Below, one piece after another: positions 52,775-62,611 of a DNA stretch of 64,000 bases. The DNA is taken from contig NZ_JWLL01000005.1 of assembly GCF_000814025.1 (NCBI RefSeq), positions 601,001 through 665,000 of the forward strand, written 5' to 3'. This DNA comes from Tateyamaria sp. ANG-S1. GTDB lineage: Bacteria > Pseudomonadota > Alphaproteobacteria > Rhodobacterales > Rhodobacteraceae. How positions within the stretch are numbered: the stretch's first letter is position 1; each line of letters starts with the position of its first letter. Both the position numbers and the translations under genes were made by a program. The notes beneath the pieces are model-generated. The model was not told the origin of the DNA. It made no database searches and saw nothing but the letters and a program-made list of their open reading frames with translations.

Positions 52775-52854
52775 CTGTCATTCATAGGCCCGATGGCCCG
52801 TGTGCCTCCGAGAGGGCGCGGGCCCCACTGGGCGCTGAAAAGGAGAAATGACCC

Positions 52855-55470
52855 ATGGACTTGTCCAAGTTCACGGAGCGGTCGCGCGGCTTTGTCCAAG
52901 CGGCCCAAACGATTGCAACCCGCGAAAGTCACCAGCGGCTTGCCCCCGAACATTTGCTGAAAGCGTTGATGGATGACGAGCAGGGCCTCGCCTCCAACCT
53001 GATCACCCGCGCAGGCGGTGATCCGTCGCGCGTGCTGACCCATGTAGATCAGACGCTGGCCAAGATGCCCAAGGTGACAGGCGATGCCGCGCAGGTCTAT
53101 TTGGACAACGCGACCGCCAAGGTGCTGGCCGAGGCTGAAGCGCTGGCCAAGAAAGCGGGTGACAGTTTTGTGCCGGTCGAACGGGTGCTGATGGCGCTTG
53201 GTATGGTGAAATCCGGTGCCAAGGACGCGCTGGGAGCCGGAAAGGTGAACCCCCAGGCCCTGAATTCCGCCATCAACGACATCCGGAAGGGTCGCACTGC
53301 CGACAGTGCCAGTGCCGAGGAAGGCTATGACGCGCTGAAGAAATACGCGATGGACCTGACCGAGCGCGCCGAGGCGGGCAAGATCGACCCGATCATCGGC
53401 CGCGACGAGGAAATCCGCCGCGCCATGCAGGTGCTGAGCCGTCGGACCAAGAACAACCCTGTACTGATCGGTGAGCCGGGTGTGGGTAAGACCGCCATTG
53501 CCGAGGGGCTGGCCCTGCGCATCGTGAATGGCGACGTGCCGGAGAGTTTGCGCAATAAGCGGCTCTTGGCCCTCGACATGGGCGCGCTGATCGCCGGTGC
53601 GAAGTATCGCGGTGAGTTTGAAGAGCGGCTGAAGGCCGTGCTGACCGAAGTGACCGAAGCCGCGGGTGAGATCATCCTGTTCATCGATGAGATGCACACC
53701 CTTGTCGGCGCGGGCAAAACCGATGGCGCAATGGATGCGGCCAACCTGATTAAACCGGCGCTGGCGCGCGGTGAGTTGCACTGTGTGGGGGCGACCACCC
53801 TCGATGAGTACCGCAAGTATGTTGAGAAGGACGCTGCTCTCGCCCGTCGCTTCCAGCCGGTGATGATTGCTGAGCCGACGGTCGAGGACACGATCAGCAT
53901 TTTGCGCGGGATTAAAGAGAAGTACGAATTGCACCACGGGGTGCGGGTATCGGACAGCGCCTTGGTGACAGCGGCGACGCTTTCGCATCGCTACATTACC
54001 GACCGTTTCTTGCCGGATAAAGCCATCGACTTGGTGGACGAGGCGGCGTCGCGTTTGCGGATGGAGGTCGACTCCAAGCCCGAGGAATTGGATGCACTCG
54101 ACCGGCAGATTTTGCAGATGCAGATCGAGGTTGAGGCGCTGCGGCTGGAGGACGATCAGGCGTCGAAGGACCGTCTCGAGACGCTGGAAAAGGACCTCGC
54201 CGACCTGCAGGAACGCAGTGCCGAGATGACGGCGCAGTGGCAGGGTGAGCGGGACAAGCTGGCCTCGGCGCGCGACATCAAGGAACAGCTGGACCATGCG
54301 CGGGCGGCTCTGGACATCGCCAAGCGCGAGGGCAATCTCGCCAAGGCGGGTGAGCTGTCTTACGGCGTGATCCCTGATCTGGAACGCAAGCTGGGCGAGG
54401 CCGAGGGGGCTGAGACGGATGCCATGGTGGCCGAGGCTGTGCGCCCCGAGCAGATCGCGAGCGTGGTTGAGCGGTGGACGGGTATTCCCACGTCCAAGAT
54501 GCTGGAAGGCGAGCGTGAGAAGCTGTTGCGCATGGAGGATCAGCTCCACAACCGCGTGATCGGGCAGGACAGTGCTGTGCGCGCCGTTGCCAATGCCGTG
54601 CGCCGCGCGCGGGCGGGGTTGAATGATGAGAACCGGCCTTTGGGCTCGTTCCTGTTTCTTGGGCCAACCGGTGTGGGCAAGACAGAGCTGACCAAGGCGG
54701 TTGCCGAGTTTCTGTTTGACGATGACAGCGCGATGGTCCGCATCGACATGTCGGAATTTATGGAAAAGCACGCGGTGGCGCGGCTGATCGGGGCGCCTCC
54801 GGGATATGTGGGTTATGATGAGGGGGGTGTGCTGACCGAAGCGGTGCGGCGCCGGCCTTATCAGGTGGTGCTGTTCGATGAGGTCGAGAAGGCGCATCCG
54901 GACGTGTTTAATGTGCTGCTTCAGGTTCTGGACGATGGGGTGCTGACGGATGGGCAGGGTCGGACTGTGGATTTCAAGCAAACGCTGATTATCCTGACCT
55001 CAAACCTGGGTGCCCAGGCGCTCAGCCAGTTGCCGGATGGGGCGGATGCGTCACAGGCGCGGCGGGATGTGATGGACGCGGTGCGGGCGCATTTCCGGCC
55101 TGAATTCCTGAACCGTCTGGATGAGACGATCATCTTTGATCGGCTGGGGCGCGGGGATATGGACGGGATCGTGGATATCCAGATGGCGCGGCTTCTCAAG
55201 CGGTTGGCGGCCCGGAAAATCGAGCTGTCGCTTGATGAGGCGGCCAAGACCTGGCTGGCGGATGAGGGGTATGACCCGGTGTTTGGGGCGCGGCCCTTGA
55301 AACGGGTGATCCAATCGGCGCTTCAGAACCCGCTGGCGGAGATGCTTTTGGCTGGCGATATCAAGGATGGAGAGACCGTAGAGGTGACGGCTGGGCCTGA
55401 TGGGTTGCTCATTGGGGACCGGGTTTCGGGGACCAATCGGCCCCGGCCAGAGGATGCGGTCGTGCACTGA
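52855..55470 (+). CDS. clpB: ATP-dependent chaperone ClpB
   Basis: An 871-residue Hsp100 disaggregase. The N-terminal Clp repeat domain (residues 1-150) is followed by the first AAA+ domain with Walker A GEPGVGKT near residue 205. The ClpB-specific coiled-coil middle domain (about 410-520) follows, then a second AAA+ domain with GPTGVGKT near 605. It works with DnaK to rescue aggregated proteins. A heat-shock-type promoter lies upstream. The ATG at 52855 follows AAGGAGAAATGACCC. Confidence 0.97.
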   Translation: MDLSKFTERSRGFVQAAQTIATRESHQRLAPEHLLKALMDDEQGLASNLITRAGGDPSRVLTHVDQTLAKMPKVTGDAAQVYLDNATAKVLAEAEALAKKAGDSFVPVERVLMALGMVKSGAKDALGAGKVNPQALNSAINDIRKGRTADSASAEEGYDALKKYAMDLTERAEAGKIDPIIGRDEEIRRAMQVLSRRTKNNPVLIGEPGVGKTAIAEGLALRIVNGDVPESLRNKRLLALDMGALIAGAKYRGEFEERLKAVLTEVTEAAGEIILFIDEMHTLVGAGKTDGAMDAANLIKPALARGELHCVGATTLDEYRKYVEKDAALARRFQPVMIAEPTVEDTISILRGIKEKYELHHGVRVSDSALVTAATLSHRYITDRFLPDKAIDLVDEAASRLRMEVDSKPEELDALDRQILQMQIEVEALRLEDDQASKDRLETLEKDLADLQERSAEMTAQWQGERDKLASARDIKEQLDHARAALDIAKREGNLAKAGELSYGVIPDLERKLGEAEGAETDAMVAEAVRPEQIASVVERWTGIPTSKMLEGEREKLLRMEDQLHNRVIGQDSAVRAVANAVRRARAGLNDENRPLGSFLFLGPTGVGKTELTKAVAEFLFDDDSAMVRIDMSEFMEKHAVARLIGAPPGYVGYDEGGVLTEAVRRRPYQVVLFDEVEKAHPDVFNVLLQVLDDGVLTDGQGRTVDFKQTLIILTSNLGAQALSQLPDGADASQARRDVMDAVRAHFRPEFLNRLDETIIFDRLGRGDMDGIVDIQMARLLKRLAARKIELSLDEAAKTWLADEGYDPVFGARPLKRVIQSALQNPLAEMLLAGDIKDGETVEVTAGPDGLLIGDRVSGTNRPRPEDAVVH

Positions 55471-55502
55471 TTTTCACGGGCCCCGGATGGGGCCGTGGAC
55501 CT

Positions 55503-55525
55503 GGGTGTCCCACGCTGGGACACCC
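55503..55525 (+). terminator. Hairpin after clpB
   Basis: GGGTGTCCCA (55503-55512), loop CGC, TGGGACACCC (55516-55525): a perfect 10-bp stem 32 bp after the clpB stop. There is no T run. The rest of the 324-bp gap to the HEPN gene shows no gene; it holds a CAAAGCGGACATG block around 55650 that resembles dispersed Roseobacter intergenic sequence. Confidence 0.55.
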
Positions 55526-55794
55526 GACGCCCCCATAGACTTCAATGGGTTACAGAGGGGGATTTAGGATTTGTTAGGGTTTTGGTTGGTGTTTTAGTAT
55601 TCCCAAACCACGGTTTTTGACAGCTGTTCATGTCCGGTTACAGCCCAAAGCGGACATGATCCACTACGCCGCAGCGCCCAGACTACCCAGCAAACAGGAC
55701 GGCAATCAGACCTTCGCCACGGGTGTGAACAATCTTAACAAAGTTACGGGTAGCGGCTTTCGCGAACCCGTAAGTCTGACAAAAGCCGCGGTCA

Positions 55795-57597
55795 CTAAAT
55801 CGCTCTTTTTTTGAACAGGTATTCGATGAAGCTATGGCGTTTCTGTTCCTCCGATATTTCTCTGTCTGAGACAATTCTGCTAGCTTGTTGCTTAAGTTCG
55901 CTTTGAATGCCGGCTATGATCTGAAGCGCGCCGTGTGGCTCAGTAACTTCAAACTGAGCATAAATCGATTCAAGCTTGGCGGTCAAAACTCTGAAGTAAA
56001 AGAATGCATTCTCTGTTACAGGTAGAAGAAATGGGCTCGATGTTCCAGAGTGTACAATGTCGTTGCGTTCACGATAGATTCTATGCAATTGCCACATCAA
56101 CCTGTCTTCATTTGCGTTGAGCTTTCGAAGCGCTTCAGTAGGGCTCTGACTCAAGTTATATAGATTGCTGACACGATTTATAAGAAGCGGACTTTGGTCT
56201 AGCGCAGAAGCAACAAGACGAGCGTTATCTGCGCTAGCCGACAATGTAAATGCCAACCTCTCGCCATCCGAGTCGCCATGCCCATGTGCTTCAATGATTT
56301 TACGAACCGATCTCGCTCTAGCTCTATCCAAGCTTTTTACAAAAAACTCGAACTTGTTTGGTATGTAACTGCTTGCGAGCGCTGGTACGATTAAAGAACA
56401 AAAATGAACTATTCGGGCCGTACCCTTCTCATCTCTGGTGGGTTGAGGCAGCAAAGCTTCGAATGCTGACCACAAAGTAATCAGTTGAGTTTCCGGATCT
56501 TGTGAACTCCCAGATAGTGCTGCAGCGTTGAGCGCTCTAAATAACCCATCATCTCCACGCCCGCCATTTCGATTTTCAAATGCAAAGCGACTAAAAGCTT
56601 TTGCGGCGGAAGAAACAGATTGCGGTCGAGTCGCACGTGAAGTTGAAACAGAGAGTGTCAATCTTCGACCAACTCTTTTGCCCATCAGAGATTTTCCATG
56701 AAACACATAAGCATCGTTGTCTATTGACTCTTTTAGACTAGATGGGAAAACGAACAAGAAAGACCTAGATATCCCCAACAACTTCTCAGCCCAGACGACA
56801 GCGGAAAAGCGATCAGGCGCTCTGATTCCAGGTAAGAGAAGTATCTTCTTTCGGTCTCCTTGAGCGAAATCTGAAGGTATGTTCAGCTTTGTTTGGCCTT
56901 TTAATTCGACCTCATCGTCGTAGGTCTCCAACTGAAAAACGCCGTTAAGGAAGTTGACGTATGTAGCAGAGCCACACAGTGCGACGGTAAAATATCTGTT
57001 CTTGTCGAGTGTGAAGTAGTTGAAGAATTTGGTCAGTAGTCCGCTTGTACAGCGACTGATCGTTTTCCTAGTAAAGTGCTCTATAGCCGTTTCATGGATG
57101 AACATGCGATGGAACCGCTGCCCGCATAGATGCGCTATATACAGCTTGGTAAAGAGCAACAGTTTCCGCTTAGAACCTTGTGTGCCACAGTTCTCCAAGA
57201 TAACTTTCTCACACGTCTCGCTATATGATGGCGTGATCAACGAGATGGCCAAACGCGTCCTACTAAGAATCTCCTCTGTAGTTTCATCAGATTTCGGGGT
57301 CACTGAGGAAAGCGGTACACCTTTATTACTGAGGATCTTGTGCACTACTTTGTCTGATTTCAGTGCCTCGACAACTTCGTTTACAATCGGCTCTAGTGCA
57401 ACTTTAGGAACCTGTTTACTCAATACTTTACCGCAGTTCACCGACAATTCACGAAGCTTCATTACAGTGGAAAGCGCGTGAATTCTGTATGTGTCGATAG
57501 TCTTTGGTGAGGTTAACTCTATCACTCGCTCCGCGAACAATCGGTAGAAATCTGCGTTAGGCGTCTTTGGCCAAGAATTTGAAAACTGGAAGGTCAA
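55795..57597 (-). CDS. HEPN-domain protein, ApeA-like, candidate anti-phage effector
   Basis: A 600-residue protein coded by clearly AT-rich DNA (near 44 % GC by eye) in a 64 % GC setting, so it is probably acquired. The C-terminal region has the Apea-type HEPN features: LITLWSAFEALLPQ at residues 372-385 and YRERNDIVHSG, with the R-x4-H ribonuclease motif R511...H516. The N-terminal ~360 residues match nothing I recognise but resemble the sensing half of ApeA-type proteins in size. No partner gene is adjacent. The start is a TTG at 57597, forced by an in-frame stop 6 bp upstream; GTG 57525 or ATG 57462 are alternatives. A defence role is inferred. Confidence 0.75.
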   Translation of the reverse strand: MTFQFSNSWPKTPNADFYRLFAERVIELTSPKTIDTYRIHALSTVMKLRELSVNCGKVLSKQVPKVALEPIVNEVVEALKSDKVVHKILSNKGVPLSSVTPKSDETTEEILSRTRLAISLITPSYSETCEKVILENCGTQGSKRKLLLFTKLYIAHLCGQRFHRMFIHETAIEHFTRKTISRCTSGLLTKFFNYFTLDKNRYFTVALCGSATYVNFLNGVFQLETYDDEVELKGQTKLNIPSDFAQGDRKKILLLPGIRAPDRFSAVVWAEKLLGISRSFLFVFPSSLKESIDNDAYVFHGKSLMGKRVGRRLTLSVSTSRATRPQSVSSAAKAFSRFAFENRNGGRGDDGLFRALNAAALSGSSQDPETQLITLWSAFEALLPQPTRDEKGTARIVHFCSLIVPALASSYIPNKFEFFVKSLDRARARSVRKIIEAHGHGDSDGERLAFTLSASADNARLVASALDQSPLLINRVSNLYNLSQSPTEALRKLNANEDRLMWQLHRIYRERNDIVHSGTSSPFLLPVTENAFFYFRVLTAKLESIYAQFEVTEPHGALQIIAGIQSELKQQASRIVSDREISEEQKRHSFIEYLFKKRAI

Positions 57598-58033
57598 GAT
57601 ACTCTAACTATTTGATGGACACTTATCCGTAAGCTTGAGTGTTGCGCGGGTTAAGGTCAAGCGGAGTCATCTGGTTGCCATCTGGCTTTCCAAAATGGAA
57701 TTCAATCTGTTCGCATCAATTTTGCGCTAAGCAAGCGAGATTCCTTGGACCTTCAACAACAGGAGCAGTTTTGTCTCGATACTCATGGACGTAGCGCTCA
57801 CTAGCGCTGGGACGGTACGGATACCGGCCTGCATTCGCAGCATCCTCGGACCAAGGACCAAAGCGGCTTAGCTCCGCCAGCAGCAGAACTTTGCAAAAAT
57901 CTGCAAAGTCCGCTACGCGGCGCCCAGCTGCCGTAACACTGACACCAACCCGGCGGGGTGAACCCCGCCCTACCGGCCTGAGGTTTGATCGGGTTTGAGG
58001 GGTGTTGGCGCGCATGAATGCCCACCCTACAGG
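57598..58033. other. Gene-free stretch between the HEPN and ParB-like genes
   Basis: This 436-bp stretch holds no convincing gene. An open frame of 99 codons on the minus strand (57716-58015) has no ribosome site and no recognisable protein. It does hold the palindrome GGCGGGGTGAACCCCGCC (57952-57969, followed by CTAC), and GACCAAAGCGGC near 57857, similar to the block on the other side of the HEPN gene. GC returns to the host level from about 57710. Confidence 0.5.
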
Positions 58034-58876
58034 CTACCCCTCTGTCCCAAAAAGCCGCTCTATCGTTTCCATCACGTCGTCCATCAGGCCCGGGACGCGG
58101 GCCTCGGGGCCGGAGAACCTCAGGATCCAGCCGGACCGTGTCACCTCGCGCCGGATTTGCAGGCCGCGGGCGAATTTGATGGAGCGGCGGGGGGCTGTTG
58201 GCGTGCCGGGGGCGGTGTCTTCGTTCTGGGGGTTGAGCGCTTCGTGGATGACCGGTTCGAGGGCGGACCATTGACCCGCGAGCGTGTCGCTTCCCGAAGT
58301 CCGGAGGGTGTCGGAGAGGAGGTCTTCCCACCCCGCGCGCAGGGCCGAGGCCAGCCGTTCGATGCGGGAGATGGAGAGCCGTTCGGGGGTGGCGAGGGCG
58401 CCGTCGAAGATTTCGACCACCAGCGTGATACTCCGCAGCCGCGCCTTTTTCTGGCGCGAGAGGGGGCCGAAGAGGGTGGCGATTGCTGCGTCCTCGCTGT
58501 CGAAGAGGCCGGTGCGGAGGCAGTCGAGGATGAGTTTGCCCTTTTCCCATGGGCTGATTTGGGCGCGGATTTCGTTCTCCGTCACCATGGCGGCGAGTGC
58601 GTCGGGGATGTCGCGGGGGCTGCGGAGGAAGGCGGGGATTGTTTCGTGCCCGAGCCTGCGGCACGCGGCGAGGCGGCGGTGGCCGGAGATCAGGCCGTAG
58701 CGGTGCCCGTCCTGCGGTTGGCTGAGTTGCCAGACCTCGATCGGTTGGCGCAGGCCGTGGGTGAGGATGGAGTGTTCGAGTTCTGCCTGTGCCTCCGGGT
58801 CTTGCGTGGCGCGGTCGCGGGGGAGGGCGTCGGCGAAGATCTCGGACAGGGGGATGTTGTGGAGGGGGTCGGTCAT
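58034..58876 (-). CDS. ParB/RepB-like nuclease-domain protein (orphan)
   Basis: A 280-residue protein with a ParB N-terminal domain: EAQAELEHSILTHGLRQPIEVWQ, GHRYGLISGHRRLAACRRLG (the G-H-R-R box) and VTENEIRAQISPWEKG, then a helix-turn-helix-like region. The C-terminal part is unlike chromosomal ParB. No parA is adjacent, so it is an orphan member, perhaps derived from a plasmid or a regulator. It reads away from the HEPN gene's promoter side, divergent arrangement not shared. Confidence 0.82.
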   Translation of the reverse strand: MTDPLHNIPLSEIFADALPRDRATQDPEAQAELEHSILTHGLRQPIEVWQLSQPQDGHRYGLISGHRRLAACRRLGHETIPAFLRSPRDIPDALAAMVTENEIRAQISPWEKGKLILDCLRTGLFDSEDAAIATLFGPLSRQKKARLRSITLVVEIFDGALATPERLSISRIERLASALRAGWEDLLSDTLRTSGSDTLAGQWSALEPVIHEALNPQNEDTAPGTPTAPRRSIKFARGLQIRREVTRSGWILRFSGPEARVPGLMDDVMETIERLFGTEG

Positions 58877-58938
58877 GTTGGCCTCATCTGCTGGTTGGTG
58901 TGCAGTATGGGGCCGGGGGCGCGGTGTTGCGCAGAGCG

Positions 58939-58966
58939 AAGGGCCCCCGTGCGGTGGGGGGCCCTT
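58939..58966 (-). terminator. Strong hairpin after the fasciclin gene
   Basis: AAGGGCCCCC pairs with GGGGGCCCTT around a short loop. On the minus strand it follows the fasciclin stop by 11 bp. The tail is only weakly T-rich. Confidence 0.6.
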
Positions 58967-58976
58967 GCTGATCAGC

Positions 58977-59465
58977 TTAGCTGCTGGTGTCGGGCAGGAT
59001 CACCTGGTCGATCACGTGGATCACGCCGTTGGTGGTTTCGATGTCTGCGGAGACCACGTTGGCTTGCTCGACCATGACGCCGTTGTCGAGGTCGATGGTG
59101 ATTGCGTCACCCTGGACCGTTGTTGCCTCCATGTCGTCGGAGAGGTCGGTCGACATCACTTTGCCGGGCACGACGTGGTAGGTCAGGATGGCGACCAGCT
59201 GGTCCTTGTTTTCGGGCAGCAGCAGCTCTTCGACCGTGCCTTCGGGCAGGGCTGCGAAGGCTTCATCCGTGGGGGCGAAGACGGTGAACGGGCCGTCGCC
59301 TTTCAGCGTGTCGACGAGGTCGGCGGCTGTCACGGCGGCGACCAGTGTTTCGAACGTGCCGGCGCTGACGGCGGTGTCGACGATGTCTTTCTTGGCGGAG
59401 CCTGCGACGGCGGCTGTGGCGAAGGCGGCTGTGGCGATGGTGGCCAGAAGTGTCTTGCGGATCAT
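58977..59465 (-). CDS. Fasciclin-domain secreted protein
   Basis: A 162-residue protein with a signal peptide ([21 protein letters not shown]) and one FAS1 domain: [35 protein letters not shown], and YHVVPGKV then [16 protein letters not shown]1 proteins work in adhesion or at the cell surface in bacteria and are often stress-induced in Rhodobacterales. It is a single gene with an inverted repeat in the control region upstream. Confidence 0.93.
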   Translation of the reverse strand: MIRKTLLATIATAAFATAAVAGSAKKDIVDTAVSAGTFETLVAAVTAADLVDTLKGDGPFTVFAPTDEAFAALPEGTVEELLLPENKDQLVAILTYHVVPGKVMSTDLSDDMEATTVQGDAITIDLDNGVMVEQANVVSADIETTNGVIHVIDQVILPDTSS

Positions 59466-59542
59466 AGTGTTTCTCCCATTAAAGGTTTCGATGACCGCTG
59501 GGCGGCATCGTGGGAAGAACGCGCGTCGGGCGCATTTGGATC

Positions 59543-59563
59543 ACGTGGAAATTTTTCCCACGT
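59543..59563. promoter_or_regulatory. Inverted repeat in the fasciclin / glutamate-synthase-like control region
   Basis: ACGTGG (59543-59548) and CCACGT (59558-59563) are exact inverted copies around a 9-base A/T-rich centre. It lies between two divergent genes, 78 bp before the fasciclin start and 150 bp before the other. A regulator site is likely; the protein is unknown. Confidence 0.4.
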
Positions 59564-59712
59564 TATCTTGAAAATCGGCGGACGTTGCCTAAGCTGGGGC
59601 GGTTTTCGATTTCCACTCACGGTTTTGTTAAGCGGGGCGGGAAACTGCCGGTGCTTGCGCGTGTTCCGGTCGCTTTGCAGAGTGGGCGGGATGTGAACAG
59701 GAGGTGCTTGGG

Positions 59713-61206
59713 GTGAGTTTTGCGATGTCCGTGCTTGAGGTGATGGTCCTTGGGTTTTTCTTTGTCATTGGTCTGGGCGTGGCTGTGGCGCTGGTGATGT
59801 TTGTGATCGACCGAGCGCAGACCCATGATGCGATCCGGCGGAACTATCCTGTCATTGGCCGGTTCCGGCATTTGTTTTCGACCTTGGGCGAGTTCTTTCG
59901 TCAGTACTTCTTTGCCATGGACCGGGAGGAGTTGCCGTTCAACCGGGCGCAGCGGGAGTGGATCAAGCGGTCGGGTGAAGGGGTGAGCAATACTGTCGCC
60001 TTTGGATCGACCCGGAACCTGAGTGTCGTGGGCACGCCGATCTTTGTGAATGCAGCCTTTCCCCCGCTTGCTGATCAATATGCGCGGACGGCGCCGATGG
60101 TGATTGGGGAGGGCGCGCGGATACCGTTTACGGCGCGGTCGTTCTTTAACATCTCGGGGATGAGCTACGGGGCCATATCCAAGCCCGCCGTTCGGGCGTT
60201 GAGCCGTGGGGCGAAGGAGGCGGGCGTCTGGATGAATACGGGCGAGGGGGGCCTGAGCCCCTATCATCTGGAGGGCGGCTGCGATGTAGTTTTTCAGATC
60301 GGGACTGCGAAGTTTGGCGTCAGGGATGAGGAGGGCAACCTGAGCGACGACAAGCTGCGCGAGGTGGCGGCGCATAAACAGGTGCGGATGTTCGAGATCA
60401 AGCTGGCGCAGGGGGCAAAGCCCGGGAAGGGCGGTATTCTTCCCGGTGAGAAGGTGACGGAGGAGATTGCCAAGATCCGGGGGCTGCGCGTGGGGCAGGA
60501 TGGGATTTCACCCAATCGGCACGCCGAGGTCGATGATTGGGACGATCTGCTGGATCTGGTTTGTCACATCCGTGAGGTCAGCGGCAAACCTGTGGGCATC
60601 AAGACGGTTGTGGGGGCGGAGGCGCCGATTGCAGATCTGTTTGCCACTATCAATGCACGCGGAGCGGAATGTGCGCCGGACTTTATTACCGTCGATGGGG
60701 GCGAGGGTGGCACCGGGGCCGCGCCCATGCCGCTGATTGATCTGGTGGGCATGTCCATTCGCGAGGCGTTGGTGACTGTCGTGGACCTGCGCGATCAGGC
60801 GGGGCTGAAGGAGCGCATTCGTATTGTTGCCTCTGGCAAGCTGGTCAATCCGGGCGATGTGGCCTGGGCCCTGGCCGCCGGGGCGGACTTTGTCACCACC
60901 GCGCGTGGCTTTATGTTCAGTCTGGGCTGCATTCAGGCGCTGAAGTGCAACAAGAATACATGTCCCACCGGGATCACCACCCATGACAAGCGATTCCAGA
61001 AGGGGCTGGTCGTAGAGGATAAGGAAAAACGTGTGACTCGCTACGCCAGCGAGATCATCCACGAGGTCGAGACGATTGCGCATTCGGTTGGCGTGGCCGA
61101 GCCGCGGATGATGCGCCGCCGTCATGTGCGCATCGTGCAGGATGATGGACGGTCGCGGGCGCTGAACGAAATCACCCCGAGTTACAACCCGGTGACAAGG
61201 CCGTGA
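59713..61206 (+). CDS. FMN-binding glutamate synthase-like protein
   Basis: A 497-residue protein. One or two N-terminal membrane helices (about residues 5-35) precede a TIM-barrel glutamate-synthase-like domain with FMN-binding segments (GMSYGAISKPAVRALSRGA, GGEGGTGAAPMPLIDLVG). The iron-sulfur Cys residues are present as LGCIQALKCNKNTCPTGI, as in archaeal-type GltB and FMN-binding glutamate synthase family members. The GTG at 59713 follows AGGAGG by eight bases. Its reaction is not established for stand-alone members. Confidence 0.87.
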   Translation: MSFAMSVLEVMVLGFFFVIGLGVAVALVMFVIDRAQTHDAIRRNYPVIGRFRHLFSTLGEFFRQYFFAMDREELPFNRAQREWIKRSGEGVSNTVAFGSTRNLSVVGTPIFVNAAFPPLADQYARTAPMVIGEGARIPFTARSFFNISGMSYGAISKPAVRALSRGAKEAGVWMNTGEGGLSPYHLEGGCDVVFQIGTAKFGVRDEEGNLSDDKLREVAAHKQVRMFEIKLAQGAKPGKGGILPGEKVTEEIAKIRGLRVGQDGISPNRHAEVDDWDDLLDLVCHIREVSGKPVGIKTVVGAEAPIADLFATINARGAECAPDFITVDGGEGGTGAAPMPLIDLVGMSIREALVTVVDLRDQAGLKERIRIVASGKLVNPGDVAWALAAGADFVTTARGFMFSLGCIQALKCNKNTCPTGITTHDKRFQKGLVVEDKEKRVTRYASEIIHEVETIAHSVGVAEPRMMRRRHVRIVQDDGRSRALNEITPSYNPVTRP

Positions 61207-61278
61207 GCGAATATCATTTTGGAAGGCTTTCTGCACCATCTATGTGGCATGATGTGTGAAACCGCAGGAGACACGTGA

Positions 61279-62187
61279 ATGGCCCACCGCTGGAAAAACA
61301 CCCTGACCCGCGCTGACGCGACGCCGCTGGCGGCATATATGAACCGTCGGCAGATCATGGCGGGGGCGATGGGCCTGGGGCTGATCGGTGCGGCGGGCAT
61401 GGCGCGCAGCGAGGGTGCCGAGGAACTGGTGCCCAATTCCTGGGAAGACATCACACAGTATAACAACTTCTATGAGTTCGGGACCGGCAAGGGCGATCCG
61501 GCGCGCAATGCGCATATGCTGACGACCGAGCCGTGGACTGTTGCCATCGACGGGCTGGTCGACAATCCGGGCGACTATTCCATGGAACAGATCATGGACG
61601 CGATGACGATCGAGGAGCGCATCTATCGCTTCCGCTGTGTCGAGGCGTGGTCGATGGTGATTCCGTGGAACGGGTTTGAACTGGCGGACCTGCTGACGCT
61701 GGCCGGTGTGCAGGAAGAGGGCAAGTACGTCGCCTTTGAAACTGCGTTGCGCCCGGACGAGATGCCGGGGGTCCGCTTCCCCACGCTGGACTGGCCCTAT
61801 GTCGAGGGGCTGCGCATGGATGAGGCGATGCACCCGCTGACGATCATGGCGACGGGCATTTATGACAAGACCATCCCGAACCAGAACGGCGCGCCTATGC
61901 GTCTGGTGGTGCCGTGGAAGTACGGGTTCAAATCCATCAAGTCGATTGTGCGGATTACCGTGACCGAGGATGAGCCGCCCACCAGCTGGAACAAGGCGAA
62001 CGGGCGGGAATACGGCTTCTATAGTAATGTGAACCCGGAAGTGGATCACCCGCGCTGGAGCCAGGCAAGTGAACGTGTTGTCGGTGGGGGCCTGTTTGCC
62101 AAGCGCCAGCCGACGCTGATGTTCAACGGCTACGAAGAAGAAGTGGCCGGCCTGTATGACGGCATGGACCTGACCAAGTTCTATTGA
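61279..62187 (+). CDS. msrP: Protein-methionine-sulfoxide reductase catalytic subunit MsrP
   Basis: A 302-residue molybdoenzyme of the sulfite oxidase fold. A twin-arginine-type signal ([24 protein letters not shown]) follows a short leader. The Mo-ligating cysteine is in [15 protein letters not shown] near residue 120. MsrP repairs oxidised methionine in periplasmic proteins and receives electrons from MsrQ. It is the first part of the pair; the msrQ gene lies 0.4 kb on, separated by an antisense gene that overlaps its 3' end by 7 bp. Confidence 0.93.
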   Translation: MAHRWKNTLTRADATPLAAYMNRRQIMAGAMGLGLIGAAGMARSEGAEELVPNSWEDITQYNNFYEFGTGKGDPARNAHMLTTEPWTVAIDGLVDNPGDYSMEQIMDAMTIEERIYRFRCVEAWSMVIPWNGFELADLLTLAGVQEEGKYVAFETALRPDEMPGVRFPTLDWPYVEGLRMDEAMHPLTIMATGIYDKTIPNQNGAPMRLVVPWKYGFKSIKSIVRITVTEDEPPTSWNKANGREYGFYSNVNPEVDHPRWSQASERVVGGGLFAKRQPTLMFNGYEEEVAGLYDGMDLTKFY

Positions 62188-62582
62188 ACGCCGAACACCA
62201 CATCATGCATTATGCGGCCCGGCAGCAACGTGAATGCGCCCGTGATGATGAGCGCAAAGACGAAGAGCGATTGCATGCTCTTGCGGTGGCTTTCGATCTT
62301 GCCTGCACGGGCGGCGTGAACAGCGATGGGCACGCTGAGCAGCACGGCGGCCGACAATATATGTATCAGGCTGAACGGGCCGAACATTTGGATGTGGTTG
62401 ATCCAGAAGCTGCCCGCGGCCACGCCCATCATCAGGGCACACCATATATAGCCGACGGTGCGATGGCGGTGTGTGCCCTTGGCCCCCGCTATTTGCCATA
62501 TGCCCAGTCCCAGTGCTGCCAGCGCCATCAGCGCGTGGCTTGCGATGATCCAGCCTTCGGACAGGAGGGGCGAGAGGGACAT
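62181..62582 (-). CDS. DUF2306 family membrane protein
   Basis: A 133-residue protein with four membrane helices and the DUF2306 features ([46 protein letters not shown]-like [11 protein letters not shown]). The conserved histidines may bind heme. The function of the family is unknown. It lies on the opposite strand between msrP and msrQ, with the 3' end inside msrP and its start 30 bp from the msrQ start. Confidence 0.8.
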   Translation of the reverse strand: MSLSPLLSEGWIIASHALMALAALGLGIWQIAGAKGTHRHRTVGYIWCALMMGVAAGSFWINHIQMFGPFSLIHILSAAVLLSVPIAVHAARAGKIESHRKSMQSLFVFALIITGAFTLLPGRIMHDVVFGVQ

Positions 62583-62611
62583 GTATCCTCCGGCATGGTG
62601 CGGGCGGCGTG

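Noticed and set aside
52717..54981. A 754-codon open frame on the strand opposite clpB
   Set aside because: It mirrors clpB in a high-GC genome where antisense frames stay open by codon bias. The translation is rich in His, Arg, Leu and Gln with no domain, and clpB is certain.
57716..58015. A 99-codon minus-strand open frame next to the ParB-like gene
   Set aside because: No ribosome site or family, overlaps a palindrome, and the text resembles dispersed intergenic sequence rather than a protein.
59520..59543. TGATCC with 18-base spacing before the fasciclin gene as an RpoE promoter
   Set aside because: The -35 is exact (59543-59538, minus) but the -10 position reads TTCTTC, unlike TAAGA, so the match is not good enough.
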